Source of the DNA: Alphaproteobacteria bacterium LSUCC0719
GTDB lineage: Bacteria > Pseudomonadota > Alphaproteobacteria > Puniceispirillales > Puniceispirillaceae
Reading direction: 5' to 3'
Length of the DNA: 64,000 bases
Assembly (NCBI GenBank): GCA_040839025.1
Contig: JBFPJN010000003.1
Span: 62,001 to 126,000 of the forward strand
Shown here in pieces: positions 47,933 to 55,158 of this stretch. Position 1 is the stretch's first letter, and each line of letters begins with the position of its first letter. The notes beneath the pieces are model-generated. The model saw only the letters and a list, made by a program, of their open reading frames with translations. It was not told where the DNA came from and searched no databases. The position numbers and the translations under genes were made by a program.

Positions 47933-48185
47933 GCGAGAAAAAACCGAGGTCAACAGGCGTTCTGGTGACCTTTTGGACCGAAAAGATGGCGTCGTCATAA
48001 ATCAGGTTGCCCGCATTATAGGCATCCTGCCAGGTCAGGAAGAAGGACGTAACCTCGCCATCACGCATCAACGCATATTTATCCCGATGCTGCGCCATAT
48101 ACTGATCCAGATTCTCCAAGAACACCTCAAAATTGGTGTCAATTTCCTTTCGAAGCCGATCTTGGTCTTTCACTTCCGCATTCAT
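47925..48185 (-). CDS. Small partner of the retropepsin-like gene (DUF5678-like)
   Basis: The 86 residues are mixed alpha/beta: a helix (LRKEIDTNFEVFLENLDQYMAQH) and a conserved segment KYALMRDGEVTSFFLTWQDAYNAG followed by VTRTPVDLGFF. Proteins with this segment commonly sit upstream of retroviral-like aspartic proteases in bacterial genomes. GGGGGAG lies before ATG 48185. No membrane helix. Role unknown, possibly a substrate or regulator of the protease. Confidence 0.7.
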   Translation of the reverse strand: MNAEVKDQDRLRKEIDTNFEVFLENLDQYMAQHRDKYALMRDGEVTSFFLTWQDAYNAGNLIYDDAIFSVQKVTRTPVDLGFFSRV

Positions 48186-48285
48186 TCATCTCCCCCATCA
48201 GAAATATCGAATCACTCTTCCTTGATTCTAGCGCCCTCAGGTAAATTTTTCGTGAATTCGTGATAATTTCAATTGTCCTAATGGA

Positions 48286-48714
48286 TCAATTGCCGTCTCC
48301 GTCCCCCCGCAGCATTGCCGCCACCTCAGAGGCGCGGTGGCCCGTCTGGTCGGCCCAGCGGCTGTCCAGCGCTTCCGCCGCCGCCAGCTGCCAGTCGCCG
48401 CGCCGCACCGCCGCGCGAAGCTTGCCAAACCCGGCAAGCCGCGTCTGGCCCAGATTGAACGCCATCGAGACCAGCGCCCGGCGGCGTGCCGGCGATGCGG
48501 TGTCAAAGGCATCACCATAGAGCCGCCGACAGGCCGCCCGCGCCATCACAATGTCATTCGCCAGCAGCAGGTCGATCTCGCCGCCTGACAGGCCGCGGTC
48601 GGTCAGATTGCGGCCAACACCGATGGTCAGCTTGCCGGCCGTATCGAGATAGGGGTGCGTGCGCCGCCCCTCGTGCCGGGTCAGCAGCCGGACAAGATCA
48701 TCGCGGCCCGGCAT
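48286..48714 (-). CDS. Phage-type lysozyme (GH24)
   Basis: The 142 residues from ATG 48714 begin PGRDDLVRLLTRHEGRRTHPYLDTAGKLTIGVGRNLTDRGL, the T4-lysozyme-family site with catalytic Glu in RHEG and the conserved TIGVGR; the C-terminal half has AFNLGQTRLAGFGKLRAAVRRGDW. It would cut peptidoglycan at lysis. The start lies inside the end of the coat-holin gene (overlap 17 bases). There is no signal peptide, so a holin must open the membrane. Confidence 0.92.
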   Translation of the reverse strand: MPGRDDLVRLLTRHEGRRTHPYLDTAGKLTIGVGRNLTDRGLSGGEIDLLLANDIVMARAACRRLYGDAFDTASPARRRALVSMAFNLGQTRLAGFGKLRAAVRRGDWQLAAAEALDSRWADQTGHRASEVAAMLRGDGDGN

Positions 48715-49279
48715 CGCGCGCAACCCTTGATTTCGGGGAACCGGCACCGGCACCAACACCGGCACCAACACCGGCCCGGCGTCCGGATTTCGCCGATGGC
48801 CTGGATGACGATTTGGCGGGCGATGCAGCATCGGCATCCCGGCTCACATGCGGGCCGCCATTGGCGATCTGCGGCGAGATCTTCTCGACGCTGCGCCCGA
48901 CGACATAGCCGCCAAGCCCGATCTGCAGCAGCAGCCATGCCTGGTCGGCAAGCCGGAAGGCCAGCATGCCAAAGGCATCGGCAATGACCAGACCAAGGAA
49001 GCTGAGCATGGTGATCGGCCGCCAGTTGCGTTGCAGCCACGACGCGCCGCCGGCCTCGGCGGACACAATCGCCGCCTGGGCGACCAGCCTCTCGCGCTCC
49101 AGCGCCAGCGCCAGCGCCAGCGCCTCGTTCTGCAGCGCCGTTACCTCGGCGCGGCGTTTGGCGCGGTCCTCTTCGGAATCATGGAATTCATCGACAAGGC
49201 GGTTGATCGGGGTGAAAAGCCGGACAAGCTGGTCGACAAGCGCCAGCCCACCGGCAAGACCGGCAAGGGGTGCGGGCAT
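48698..49279 (-). CDS. Holin part with its own start site inside the coat-holin frame
   Basis: ATG 49279 is preceded by AGGAG with a six-base spacer, better than most starts in the cluster, and begins exactly where the holin homology starts (MPAPLAGLAGGLALVDQL). A separate holin of 193 residues would then be made besides the fusion. Alternatively the coat stop codon was lost by mutation and only separate products were functional originally. Confidence 0.5.
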   Translation of the reverse strand: MPAPLAGLAGGLALVDQLVRLFTPINRLVDEFHDSEEDRAKRRAEVTALQNEALALALALERERLVAQAAIVSAEAGGASWLQRNWRPITMLSFLGLVIADAFGMLAFRLADQAWLLLQIGLGGYVVGRSVEKISPQIANGGPHVSRDADAASPAKSSSRPSAKSGRRAGVGAGVGAGAGSPKSRVARDAGPR

Positions 49280-50236
49280 CTGGGTCTCCTGTGGGTTATC
49301 GGGGGTGGTGTGGGGTGGTGGGGTGATCGGCTCAATCGCCTGTGAAAAGACAGGGGTGACCGTGATCGCGGCATGTTTGCCGGAATTTGCCGGGCGGCTG
49401 GTCGTGACCTGATGGGTGCTTGAGGTCCGGCCCGATCCGACGATGATGACATCGCCGATCTTCACTTTGGTGGCGGCAATCTGCAAGTCACCACCGCTTG
49501 CATCGGCCTCGATCCTGGCGGCAAACCGGGTCCGCGCGATGCTGGCGCGGTTGCGGGGCAACAGGTCATTGCTGAACCAGTCGATGCCGAACTTGCGACC
49601 GATTTCACCTTCCATCGGCACGCTGGCGCTGCCGGCCCGCTGGGCATCGTGGAATTGCGGCAGACCCAGGGCATTCGCTTCCATTTCATAGTCGATGACG
49701 GCAAATCGCCCGGCCTTTGGTGCCGCCGCCAGATTCAACAGCTTGCGGGCGGCAATTGCCGCATTCGCGCCATGCCAGATTTCCGACGGGCTTTCGACAG
49801 TCTGGAATGGCACCTCGCCGGCGGTGCCGATCACCGTTCCGGTCTTTTCAACCTCGACCAGAATGGACTCGTTCACCGCATTGGCCAGCGCGGTGATCGC
49901 CTCGGCCATCTGCAGCGGAATAAAGCTCGACTCCGCCTCGATCTGCATCATTTCGGCATCGGTCAGAAAGAAACCGGCGCTTTTCCAGTTGTCCAGCGGG
50001 ACATTGACCGACTGCATGGCGCTTGCCGGGGCCTGGCTGGCAGCAACGCCGGGGGTCACGTCACGCGCCGCCACAGGCTGGCTGATCGGCACGCGGATCG
50101 ACTCGCCGCGTCGCGCCGCCTCTGCCGACAGGCTGCTGGAGACAAGTCGCGGCAGAATCGCCTGCTCGCGGAACCGCAGCAGGCCCCGTGCAACGATCCG
50201 TGGCATCAGGTCGGTAATGGTGTTTGAAGATGTCAT
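48698..50236 (-). CDS. P22-type major coat protein fused in frame to a three-TM holin
   Basis: One open frame of 512 residues. Residues 1-300 resemble P22 gene-5-type coat proteins: PVAARDVTPGV, LDNWKSAGFFLTDAEMMQIEAESSFIPLQM, LANAVNESILVEV and GEIGRKFGIDWFSNDLLPRNR. After a Pro/Thr-rich linker, residues 320-460 are a three-TM holin: PAPLAGLAGGLALVDQLVRLF, a coiled coil, and WRPITMLSFLGLVIADAFGML with further hydrophobic stretches. The C-terminal tail is an Ala/Gly repeat. Start ATG 50236 has AAAGGA upstream. No stop codon separates the two parts, but the holin has its own ATG (49279) and AGGAG. Confidence 0.85.
   Translation of the reverse strand: MTSSNTITDLMPRIVARGLLRFREQAILPRLVSSSLSAEAARRGESIRVPISQPVAARDVTPGVAASQAPASAMQSVNVPLDNWKSAGFFLTDAEMMQIEAESSFIPLQMAEAITALANAVNESILVEVEKTGTVIGTAGEVPFQTVESPSEIWHGANAAIAARKLLNLAAAPKAGRFAVIDYEMEANALGLPQFHDAQRAGSASVPMEGEIGRKFGIDWFSNDLLPRNRASIARTRFAARIEADASGGDLQIAATKVKIGDVIIVGSGRTSSTHQVTTSRPANSGKHAAITVTPVFSQAIEPITPPPHTTPDNPQETQMPAPLAGLAGGLALVDQLVRLFTPINRLVDEFHDSEEDRAKRRAEVTALQNEALALALALERERLVAQAAIVSAEAGGASWLQRNWRPITMLSFLGLVIADAFGMLAFRLADQAWLLLQIGLGGYVVGRSVEKISPQIANGGPHVSRDADAASPAKSSSRPSAKSGRRAGVGAGVGAGAGSPKSRVARDAGPR
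48745..48774 (-). repeat. 12-bp tandem units at the coat-holin C terminus
   Basis: CACCGGCACCAA occurs at 48745-48756 and 48757-48768, with a partial third copy. They encode alternating Gly/Val and Gly/Ala near the end of the protein. Confidence 0.8.
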
Positions 50237-50260
50237 GTCGGTCCTTTCAGACAATATGGT

Positions 50261-50290
50261 GGGGATGGGGGTGTTGGGGATGGGGGTGCT
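50261..50290 (-). repeat. 15-bp tandem duplication between the 97-residue gene and the coat gene
   Basis: GGGGATGGGGGTGTT (50261-50275) and GGGGATGGGGGTGCT (50276-50290) are adjacent, followed by a diverged third copy. The gap 50237-50341 has no other feature. Confidence 0.8.
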
Positions 50291-50341
50291 GGGGACGGGT
50301 GACGCCGCCCGACAGCTTTCCGTTCAGCGCCATGTTCAGCG

Positions 50342-50635
50342 TCATGTCGCAAGCCGCACCGTGCCGGCAGCAAGACCGGCAAGATTGGCGTTGATGGCGC
50401 TTGATTCCTGGGCACCGATGACGATGCGCGGGGCATCGGACTGGCCGGCCCCGGTGCCCGACGCGCCGATGCTGCCGCCGGCCGGATCCGGTGCCGGATC
50501 TGATGCCGGCCCTGATGCAGGCTCTGATTTTGGCCCTGATTCTGGCGGGTGATCGTCCTGCCCGATGACAGCAGGCTGCTTGTCCGGATTCTGGTCCGGC
50601 GCCGGTGCATCGGCGGTGATGTCGGATGTGGTCAT
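50342..50635 (-). CDS. Small acidic/Pro-rich protein between portal and coat genes
   Basis: The 97 residues begin MTTSDITADAPAPDQNPDKQ and are rich in Pro, Asp, Ser and Gly up to about 60, then IGASGTGAGQSDAPRIVIGAQ. GGAGGGA precedes ATG 50635, which overlaps the portal stop. In P22-like phages a scaffold or assembly gene lies in this position; this protein is much shorter and disordered-looking, so its function is open. Confidence 0.7.
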   Translation of the reverse strand: MTTSDITADAPAPDQNPDKQPAVIGQDDHPPESGPKSEPASGPASDPAPDPAGGSIGASGTGAGQSDAPRIVIGAQESSAINANLAGLAAGTVRLAT

Positions 50636-51945
50636 GTAGTTCCCTCCTGCTGGGCTGATGGTGGTGATGTCTGTGCTGTGGGCGTGCCGGCCCCGCCAAG
50701 AATGCCGCGTCTGGCAATCTCGGCGAGGAAGGCCTGGCTTGAAATTTCACCGGCCAGCCGCGCCCGCAGCAGCAGGTCGGCCTCGGCAGCCTGGTCGTCG
50801 CGGACGGGAAATTGTCGGCTGATCACGATCCGGCCAGCCGCGCCGGCGTCATATCCCAGCAGCCTTGCCGCCAGCCGAAATGCGCGGCCAAGGCCGTCCT
50901 CAAGAGTCTGTACGATTCCATTCAGCGCGGCGTGGGTCTGCGCCGCATCGATGGCGCGGCCGGTGGCGGTTGTCTCGCCGGGGCGATGCCGCAGCATGTC
51001 CAGCCCCAGCACCGCCATTCTGTCCTCGAGGTCGATCAGGTCCTGACGACCAGCCGCGATGGCCGCGCCGGAATGCTCGACAAAACGCAGGTCGGCAGCC
51101 GGATCATCGGCAAGGATCAGACGGTTTGGTCCAATCTCGATCTCGCCATCGGCAACCTGCAGCGCCCGGCCAAACAATACCGGCACCCGCGCCACATGCA
51201 GGATATGCCGCTGGTCGCTTGCCGACTGCCAATGCGCCAGATTGAGCCAGGCAAGATCGATCAGCGGCGGCCGGGCCCGCATGAATCCCGTCGGCGCGGC
51301 GTTCAGGGTGATCAGCGGCACCTCGCCAAAATCATGCTGCCCCTGTTCACTGACATGCCAGCCACGCCGTCCAGACTGCCATAATGACCAGTCGCGGCGG
51401 CTGATGAAGCGGACCGCCTCGACGGCTTCTTCGCCAAATCGTCCAATGGTGCGGGCATGCCCCTCACGAATGCGGATATCCGCCAGCCCGTCGGCATCGC
51501 GGCGCGCACCGATCAGCTGTGCCGCCGGCACCAGAACGAAATAGGGCGCGCCACCCTTGCGCGGCCGGTCGACAAGGATATGAACCAGCCCGTCGGTAAG
51601 CAGCGCCCGCAGCACCATCGCGGCAAAGCCGCCAATCGCCATCCCGGACCCGTCCACCGATGAAGCCAGCGCCGACAGCGCCGGATTGGCATCCGCCAGT
51701 GTCACCGGCCGCGCGAACGGCCGACCGGCAAGTGCCAGCACCGTCCGCGCCATGCCGTTGAACAGAACGCTGCGATGCAGTCTGGCCCGCCAGGCGGTCC
51801 AGCTTTCATTCGCCTCACGCGGCAGCCACCGCTGGCCGCCCCGTCGCATCGCCGCAGTGCCTCCCATCAGATCGGCGATCAGATCGAGTTCAGGCGCCAT
51901 CGCGCGGTGCGCCAGACCCGGCGCCGCGATTGAATCATCATGCAT
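50632..51945 (-). CDS. Phage portal protein (DUF4055)
   Basis: The 437 residues match DUF4055, a portal family of podovirus-like phages: YFVLVPAAQLIGARRDADGL, ILHVARVPVLFGRALQVADGE, IEIGPNRLILADDPAADLRFVEHSGAAIAAGRQDLIDLEDRMAVLG. The portal is the dodecameric vertex ring through which DNA enters and leaves. AAGGAG lies just before ATG 51945. It is 23 bases after terL. Confidence 0.88.
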   Translation of the reverse strand: MHDDSIAAPGLAHRAMAPELDLIADLMGGTAAMRRGGQRWLPREANESWTAWRARLHRSVLFNGMARTVLALAGRPFARPVTLADANPALSALASSVDGSGMAIGGFAAMVLRALLTDGLVHILVDRPRKGGAPYFVLVPAAQLIGARRDADGLADIRIREGHARTIGRFGEEAVEAVRFISRRDWSLWQSGRRGWHVSEQGQHDFGEVPLITLNAAPTGFMRARPPLIDLAWLNLAHWQSASDQRHILHVARVPVLFGRALQVADGEIEIGPNRLILADDPAADLRFVEHSGAAIAAGRQDLIDLEDRMAVLGLDMLRHRPGETTATGRAIDAAQTHAALNGIVQTLEDGLGRAFRLAARLLGYDAGAAGRIVISRQFPVRDDQAAEADLLLRARLAGEISSQAFLAEIARRGILGGAGTPTAQTSPPSAQQEGTT

Positions 51946-51968
51946 GTTTGGTCTCCTTGGAACGGCGG

Positions 51969-53285
51969 CTAGAACGCCAGTTCACGGCTGGTGGTCTCGA
52001 TCCCGCCAAGACAGGCATTCACCGCCCAGACAAGCGCATCCAGCCGGTCGGGCGACGGCGATTGCCGATGTCCCGGAACACAGGCGCACATCTGGTCTTC
52101 AAGCACCGGGAACATACCGGCATGTCTGACCTCGCCACGCTCATACGCCGCGGCGACAGGTTCGGCGCGACGGCTCTTTGAGCGCATCGCCCGCACCTCG
52201 CGGATCGGCAGGCGGGTACCGGCCTGGTTCAGCAGGCTGCGAACAAGCGCGCCCCCCTGATTGACCTCGGCGATCACGGCCTCGGCCCGCCAGCGCCGAA
52301 AACACTGCACCACCCGCGCCGCCCAGGCGGCCGGTGGCAAGGCGGCGCTGGCATCCTCCAGCACCCAGATCATGCCGTCCCCATCCTTGCCGACAACAAT
52401 GATGCCTGTCTCGCCGGGCCCGCCAAGCGCCGGATCGACCCCGACAACAACGCGCTGCAGGTCGCGCCGCTGCGGGGGTGGTGCGCGGCAGATTTCCAGC
52501 GCATCACGCCGCCACAGCGCCCCCGGGGCGGAATTGATCATCTCGCCGTAAAGCTCCTGGCGGGCCAGCGGACCGGCGCCATAGCGCGCCGTCATGGCAT
52601 CAAGGAACCCCGGCGCAAGATTGGCCGCGTTCTCGGCCGTTGCGCCGCGCACCAGAATGGTGTCCGGTGCGTCGGCAAGATCGCAAAGCCATTGTCGTGG
52701 CCGCGGTGTTGTCGTCGCCAGACAGCGTGGTGCCGCCCCGCGGCGCAGTGCCAGCATCAGATTGTCCCAGGCCGCCGGATCGGGCCATTTACCGATTTCA
52801 TCGGCCCAGGCATGGTCGAATTCCGGGCCGCGAAGCTGTTCCGGATCCACCGCCGCATAGCATCGCGCCACCACGCCATTCGGCCATTCGAGCCGGCGCA
52901 GGGAACGCTGCCATTGTGGCCGCCGGGATGGTGGCGCAATCGCCAGAAGACCCGAAGGCCCTTCAACCATCACATGGCGCACATCATCTGCCGTATCCCC
53001 GACAAGCGCGATTGATCCGGCCTTGCCGGTCTCGGCAAGCTGGCGCACCCATTCGGCACCGGCCCTGGTCTTGCCAAACCCGCGACCGGCCATCAACAGC
53101 CAGACACGCCAGCGCCCGGGTGGCGGCAATTGCGCCGGCCGGGCCCACAGTGACCAGGCATGGACAAGCCGTTCCGCCTCGCCCGGCGCCAGCGACGACA
53201 GAAAGGCCTCACTCGTCTGCGGCGTTGCGCTGGCGACAAAGCGTTTCCATGCGTCGGCGAAGCTCTGCCAGGTATCTGTCGTCAT
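51969..53285 (-). CDS. terL: Terminase large subunit
   Basis: The 438 residues include an ATPase with Walker A AGRGFGKT (about 66-73), Walker B-like FDHAWADEIGKW, and an RNase H-type nuclease domain starting at VVVGVDPALGGPGETG with further acidic residues (VIAEVNQGG, DRLDALVWAVNA). It is the DNA-packaging motor. The start lies inside terS, an overlap of 77 bases. Confidence 0.93.
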   Translation of the reverse strand: MTTDTWQSFADAWKRFVASATPQTSEAFLSSLAPGEAERLVHAWSLWARPAQLPPPGRWRVWLLMAGRGFGKTRAGAEWVRQLAETGKAGSIALVGDTADDVRHVMVEGPSGLLAIAPPSRRPQWQRSLRRLEWPNGVVARCYAAVDPEQLRGPEFDHAWADEIGKWPDPAAWDNLMLALRRGAAPRCLATTTPRPRQWLCDLADAPDTILVRGATAENAANLAPGFLDAMTARYGAGPLARQELYGEMINSAPGALWRRDALEICRAPPPQRRDLQRVVVGVDPALGGPGETGIIVVGKDGDGMIWVLEDASAALPPAAWAARVVQCFRRWRAEAVIAEVNQGGALVRSLLNQAGTRLPIREVRAMRSKSRRAEPVAAAYERGEVRHAGMFPVLEDQMCACVPGHRQSPSPDRLDALVWAVNACLGGIETTSRELAF

Positions 53286-53667
53286 TCTCCATTCCGGTAT
53301 CGGACGTATCCATGTTCACGCCGGCACCAAACCGGGCCGGGCGGCGGGCACGAAGCAGAAACATCAGCAGACTGTCGGAATAGCGGGTCACCTCGCCAAC
53401 CACGCTGCCCTGAAAGAACCGGTCCTCGCCAACACCTTGCACGGCGCGGCGAAAGGCTTCCATCTCCAGCCTGTCTGCCGCCTCTTCCAGCGCGTTCGCC
53501 CATGCGGCGGCAAAGACCCCGTCGCGCCGACGCCATTCATAGCAACGCGACCGGCAGGTGCCGGCGGCACGTGCCGCGGCGCTGACATTGCCGGTTGCAC
53601 GGAGATGATCCAGAAACGCCTCCTGCCAGCCTGGTGGGGCGGCATCAGGCTGGCGGTGGTCGGTCAT
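53209..53667 (-). CDS. terS: Terminase small subunit
   Basis: The 152 residues contain a helix-turn-helix at NVSAAARAAGTCRSRCYEWRRRD (about 27-49) for recognising the packaging site, a helical middle and a C-terminal oligomerisation region (YLAELRRRMETLCR). It is first in the minus-strand structural operon. Its ribosome binding site is weak. The promoter and operator lie directly upstream. Confidence 0.85.
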   Translation of the reverse strand: MTDHRQPDAAPPGWQEAFLDHLRATGNVSAAARAAGTCRSRCYEWRRRDGVFAAAWANALEEAADRLEMEAFRRAVQGVGEDRFFQGSVVGEVTRYSDSLLMFLLRARRPARFGAGVNMDTSDTGMENDDRYLAELRRRMETLCRQRNAADE

Positions 53668-53707
53668 TTATGTCGGGATGCAGGTGGTTTGATCGGCAGT
53701 GTATAAT

Positions 53708-53739
53708 AGGAAATATCCTATTTTGTGTCATTTGTCAAG
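53708..53739 (-). promoter_or_regulatory. Terminase operon promoter with repressor operator
   Basis: On the minus strand TTGACA (53734-53739) and TATTTC (53711-53716) are 17 bases apart. The palindrome TAGGAAATATCCTA (53708-53721) covers the -10. Arms AATAGGA and TCCTATT are perfect around a four-base centre. It is the same motif as at 54271-54284. Confidence 0.75.
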
Positions 53740-54244
53740 CGGATTCCTGATCCGGTGCCGCATCTTCCGCCAGCACAAGGGCCAACAGCGCGCGGCGATG
53801 GTCACGGTTCAGCGTTGTGCGGCTTCGCCGGTAGCGATGGCACAGCTCGGCCCATCTGACCCCGCAGGCGCGCGCCCACAGCAGCTGGCGCTGATAGGCT
53901 GGCAGCTGCCACATCAGCATGGCCAGCCTGTCCAGATCGTCAATCGCTGTCGGCGTTGGCCGCGCCGGCATGGTGCGCCGTGTCGCCTCGATGGCAAAGC
54001 GACTTTTGCGGATCATTTCCGGCCAGGCGCTGCGCGTGCCGGCCGGCCGGGTATCGGCCTTCATCGGCAACCTGTCAAGCGTGTCGACAGCCCGGACAAG
54101 GCGCAGCGCCATGGCGCGCGATGCCTGCGGCCCGCCCGTGGTGGCGACGTCGCCGGTCAGCCGCCGTGAATCCGTCCTGCCATCTGTTGGACTGGTCGCG
54201 GCCTCAGTCGGGCCAGGCGCCCGATCCATCTCTATATCTGTCAT
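53735..54244 (-). CDS. DUF6362-like helix-turn-helix protein
   Basis: The 169 residues have WPEMIRKSRFAIEATRRTMPARPTPTAIDDLDRLAMLMWQL and WARACGVRWAELCHRYRRSRTTLNRDHRRAL, a helix-turn-helix resembling sigma-like phage regulators (DUF6362). AGAGG precedes ATG 54244. It lies between the S24 repressor (divergent) and the terminase promoter, whose -35 overlaps its stop. It may be the activator or packaging-linked regulator of the cluster; that is inference. Confidence 0.75.
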   Translation of the reverse strand: MTDIEMDRAPGPTEAATSPTDGRTDSRRLTGDVATTGGPQASRAMALRLVRAVDTLDRLPMKADTRPAGTRSAWPEMIRKSRFAIEATRRTMPARPTPTAIDDLDRLAMLMWQLPAYQRQLLWARACGVRWAELCHRYRRSRTTLNRDHRRALLALVLAEDAAPDQESA

Positions 54245-54259
54245 GGTCTGCCTCTGCTC

Positions 54260-54288
54260 TTGCTAAGTTGTAGGAATTTTCCTATCAT
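54260..54288 (+). promoter_or_regulatory. Repressor gene promoter with its own operator
   Basis: TTGCTA (54260-54265) and TATCAT (54283-54288) are 17 bases apart on the plus strand, and the palindrome TAGGAATTTTCCTA (54271-54284) fills the spacer. Its half sites match those at 53708-53721. This layout would give autorepression. It lies in the divergent gap, so it may also control the DUF6362 gene. Confidence 0.75.
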
Positions 54289-54394
54289 GATTTGGTGGCA
54301 GGACGCGATAACCCGAAAGGATCATCCCGGCACCGCTCTCCGGATCGTGAAGCTGTCCACCCCAACCAGCCGACAGGACGCCTGACAGACCCAT

Positions 54395-55147
54395 ATGCCG
54401 ATGACAACACAGCCCCCATCATCGCCCGCACCGGCAGACCAGCCGGCACACCAGTCGGCACAAATGGCCGGCGCGCCGGGAACCGGTCCCGGACTGGACC
54501 GGGCACGCAAGGCCATTCGCCAGGCCATCGACATGGCCGGCCTGACATTGAAGCAGGCCTCCAGATTGCTTGGCCGCAACGATGCCTATCTGCAGCAATA
54601 TCTGTATCGGGGATCGCCGCGCCGCCTGCCCGAACCGTTGCGGCTGCACCTTGCCGACCTGACCGGCGTTGACCAGTCGCGGTTTCTGGATTCCGATCTT
54701 CAGGCGCGGCAGCCGTCCCATCATGACATATCGGTCACCGTGCCCCTGCATGCCGTACATGCGGCGGCCGGCGGTGGCAGCTTTGCCCAGGACGGTGACG
54801 AGACAGACACCGGCCTTGCCTTTCCGCCGGATCTGCTGCGCCGCATCACCTCAGCGCCTGCCGGTGGATTGAAACTGCTGTCTGTCAGTGGCGATTCGAT
54901 GTCGCCGACATTGGAGGATGGCGATCTGGTGATGATCGATACCGGCCGGCTCCTGCCGTCGCCACCCGGTATTTTCATCCTTGATGACGGGGTCGGGCTT
55001 GTCGCCAAGCGGGTGGATGCGATACCCAACACCATGCCGCCGCAGCTCCGCCTTTCGTCGGACAATCCGGCCTACAGCAACTATCAGCGTCGGCTCGACG
55101 AGGTTCATATCGTCGGGCGGGTTGTCTGGTTCGCCCGCACCATCTGA
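54395..55147 (+). CDS. S24-family (LexA/CI-like) repressor with autocleavage site
   Basis: The 250 residues have an N-terminal helix-turn-helix (about 36-90: ARKAIRQAIDMAGLTLKQ, ASRLLGRNDAYLQQYL) and a C-terminal S24 peptidase domain: Ala-Gly cleavage site in VHAAAGGG (125-126), GDSM with Ser168, and LVAKRVD with Lys205. The intact dyad and cleavage site predict RecA-stimulated self-cleavage on DNA damage. The first 30 residues are disordered, so a start at ATG 54401 or later is possible. It is divergent from DUF6362. Confidence 0.88.
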   Translation: MPMTTQPPSSPAPADQPAHQSAQMAGAPGTGPGLDRARKAIRQAIDMAGLTLKQASRLLGRNDAYLQQYLYRGSPRRLPEPLRLHLADLTGVDQSRFLDSDLQARQPSHHDISVTVPLHAVHAAAGGGSFAQDGDETDTGLAFPPDLLRRITSAPAGGLKLLSVSGDSMSPTLEDGDLVMIDTGRLLPSPPGIFILDDGVGLVAKRVDAIPNTMPPQLRLSSDNPAYSNYQRRLDEVHIVGRVVWFARTI

Positions 55148-55158
55148 GGACAGGTTTC

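Noticed and set aside
48286-55147. Classical gene transfer agent cluster
   Set aside because: The portal and coat families are podovirus-like, and the order lacks the protease, connector and tail genes of the Rhodobacter-type agent.
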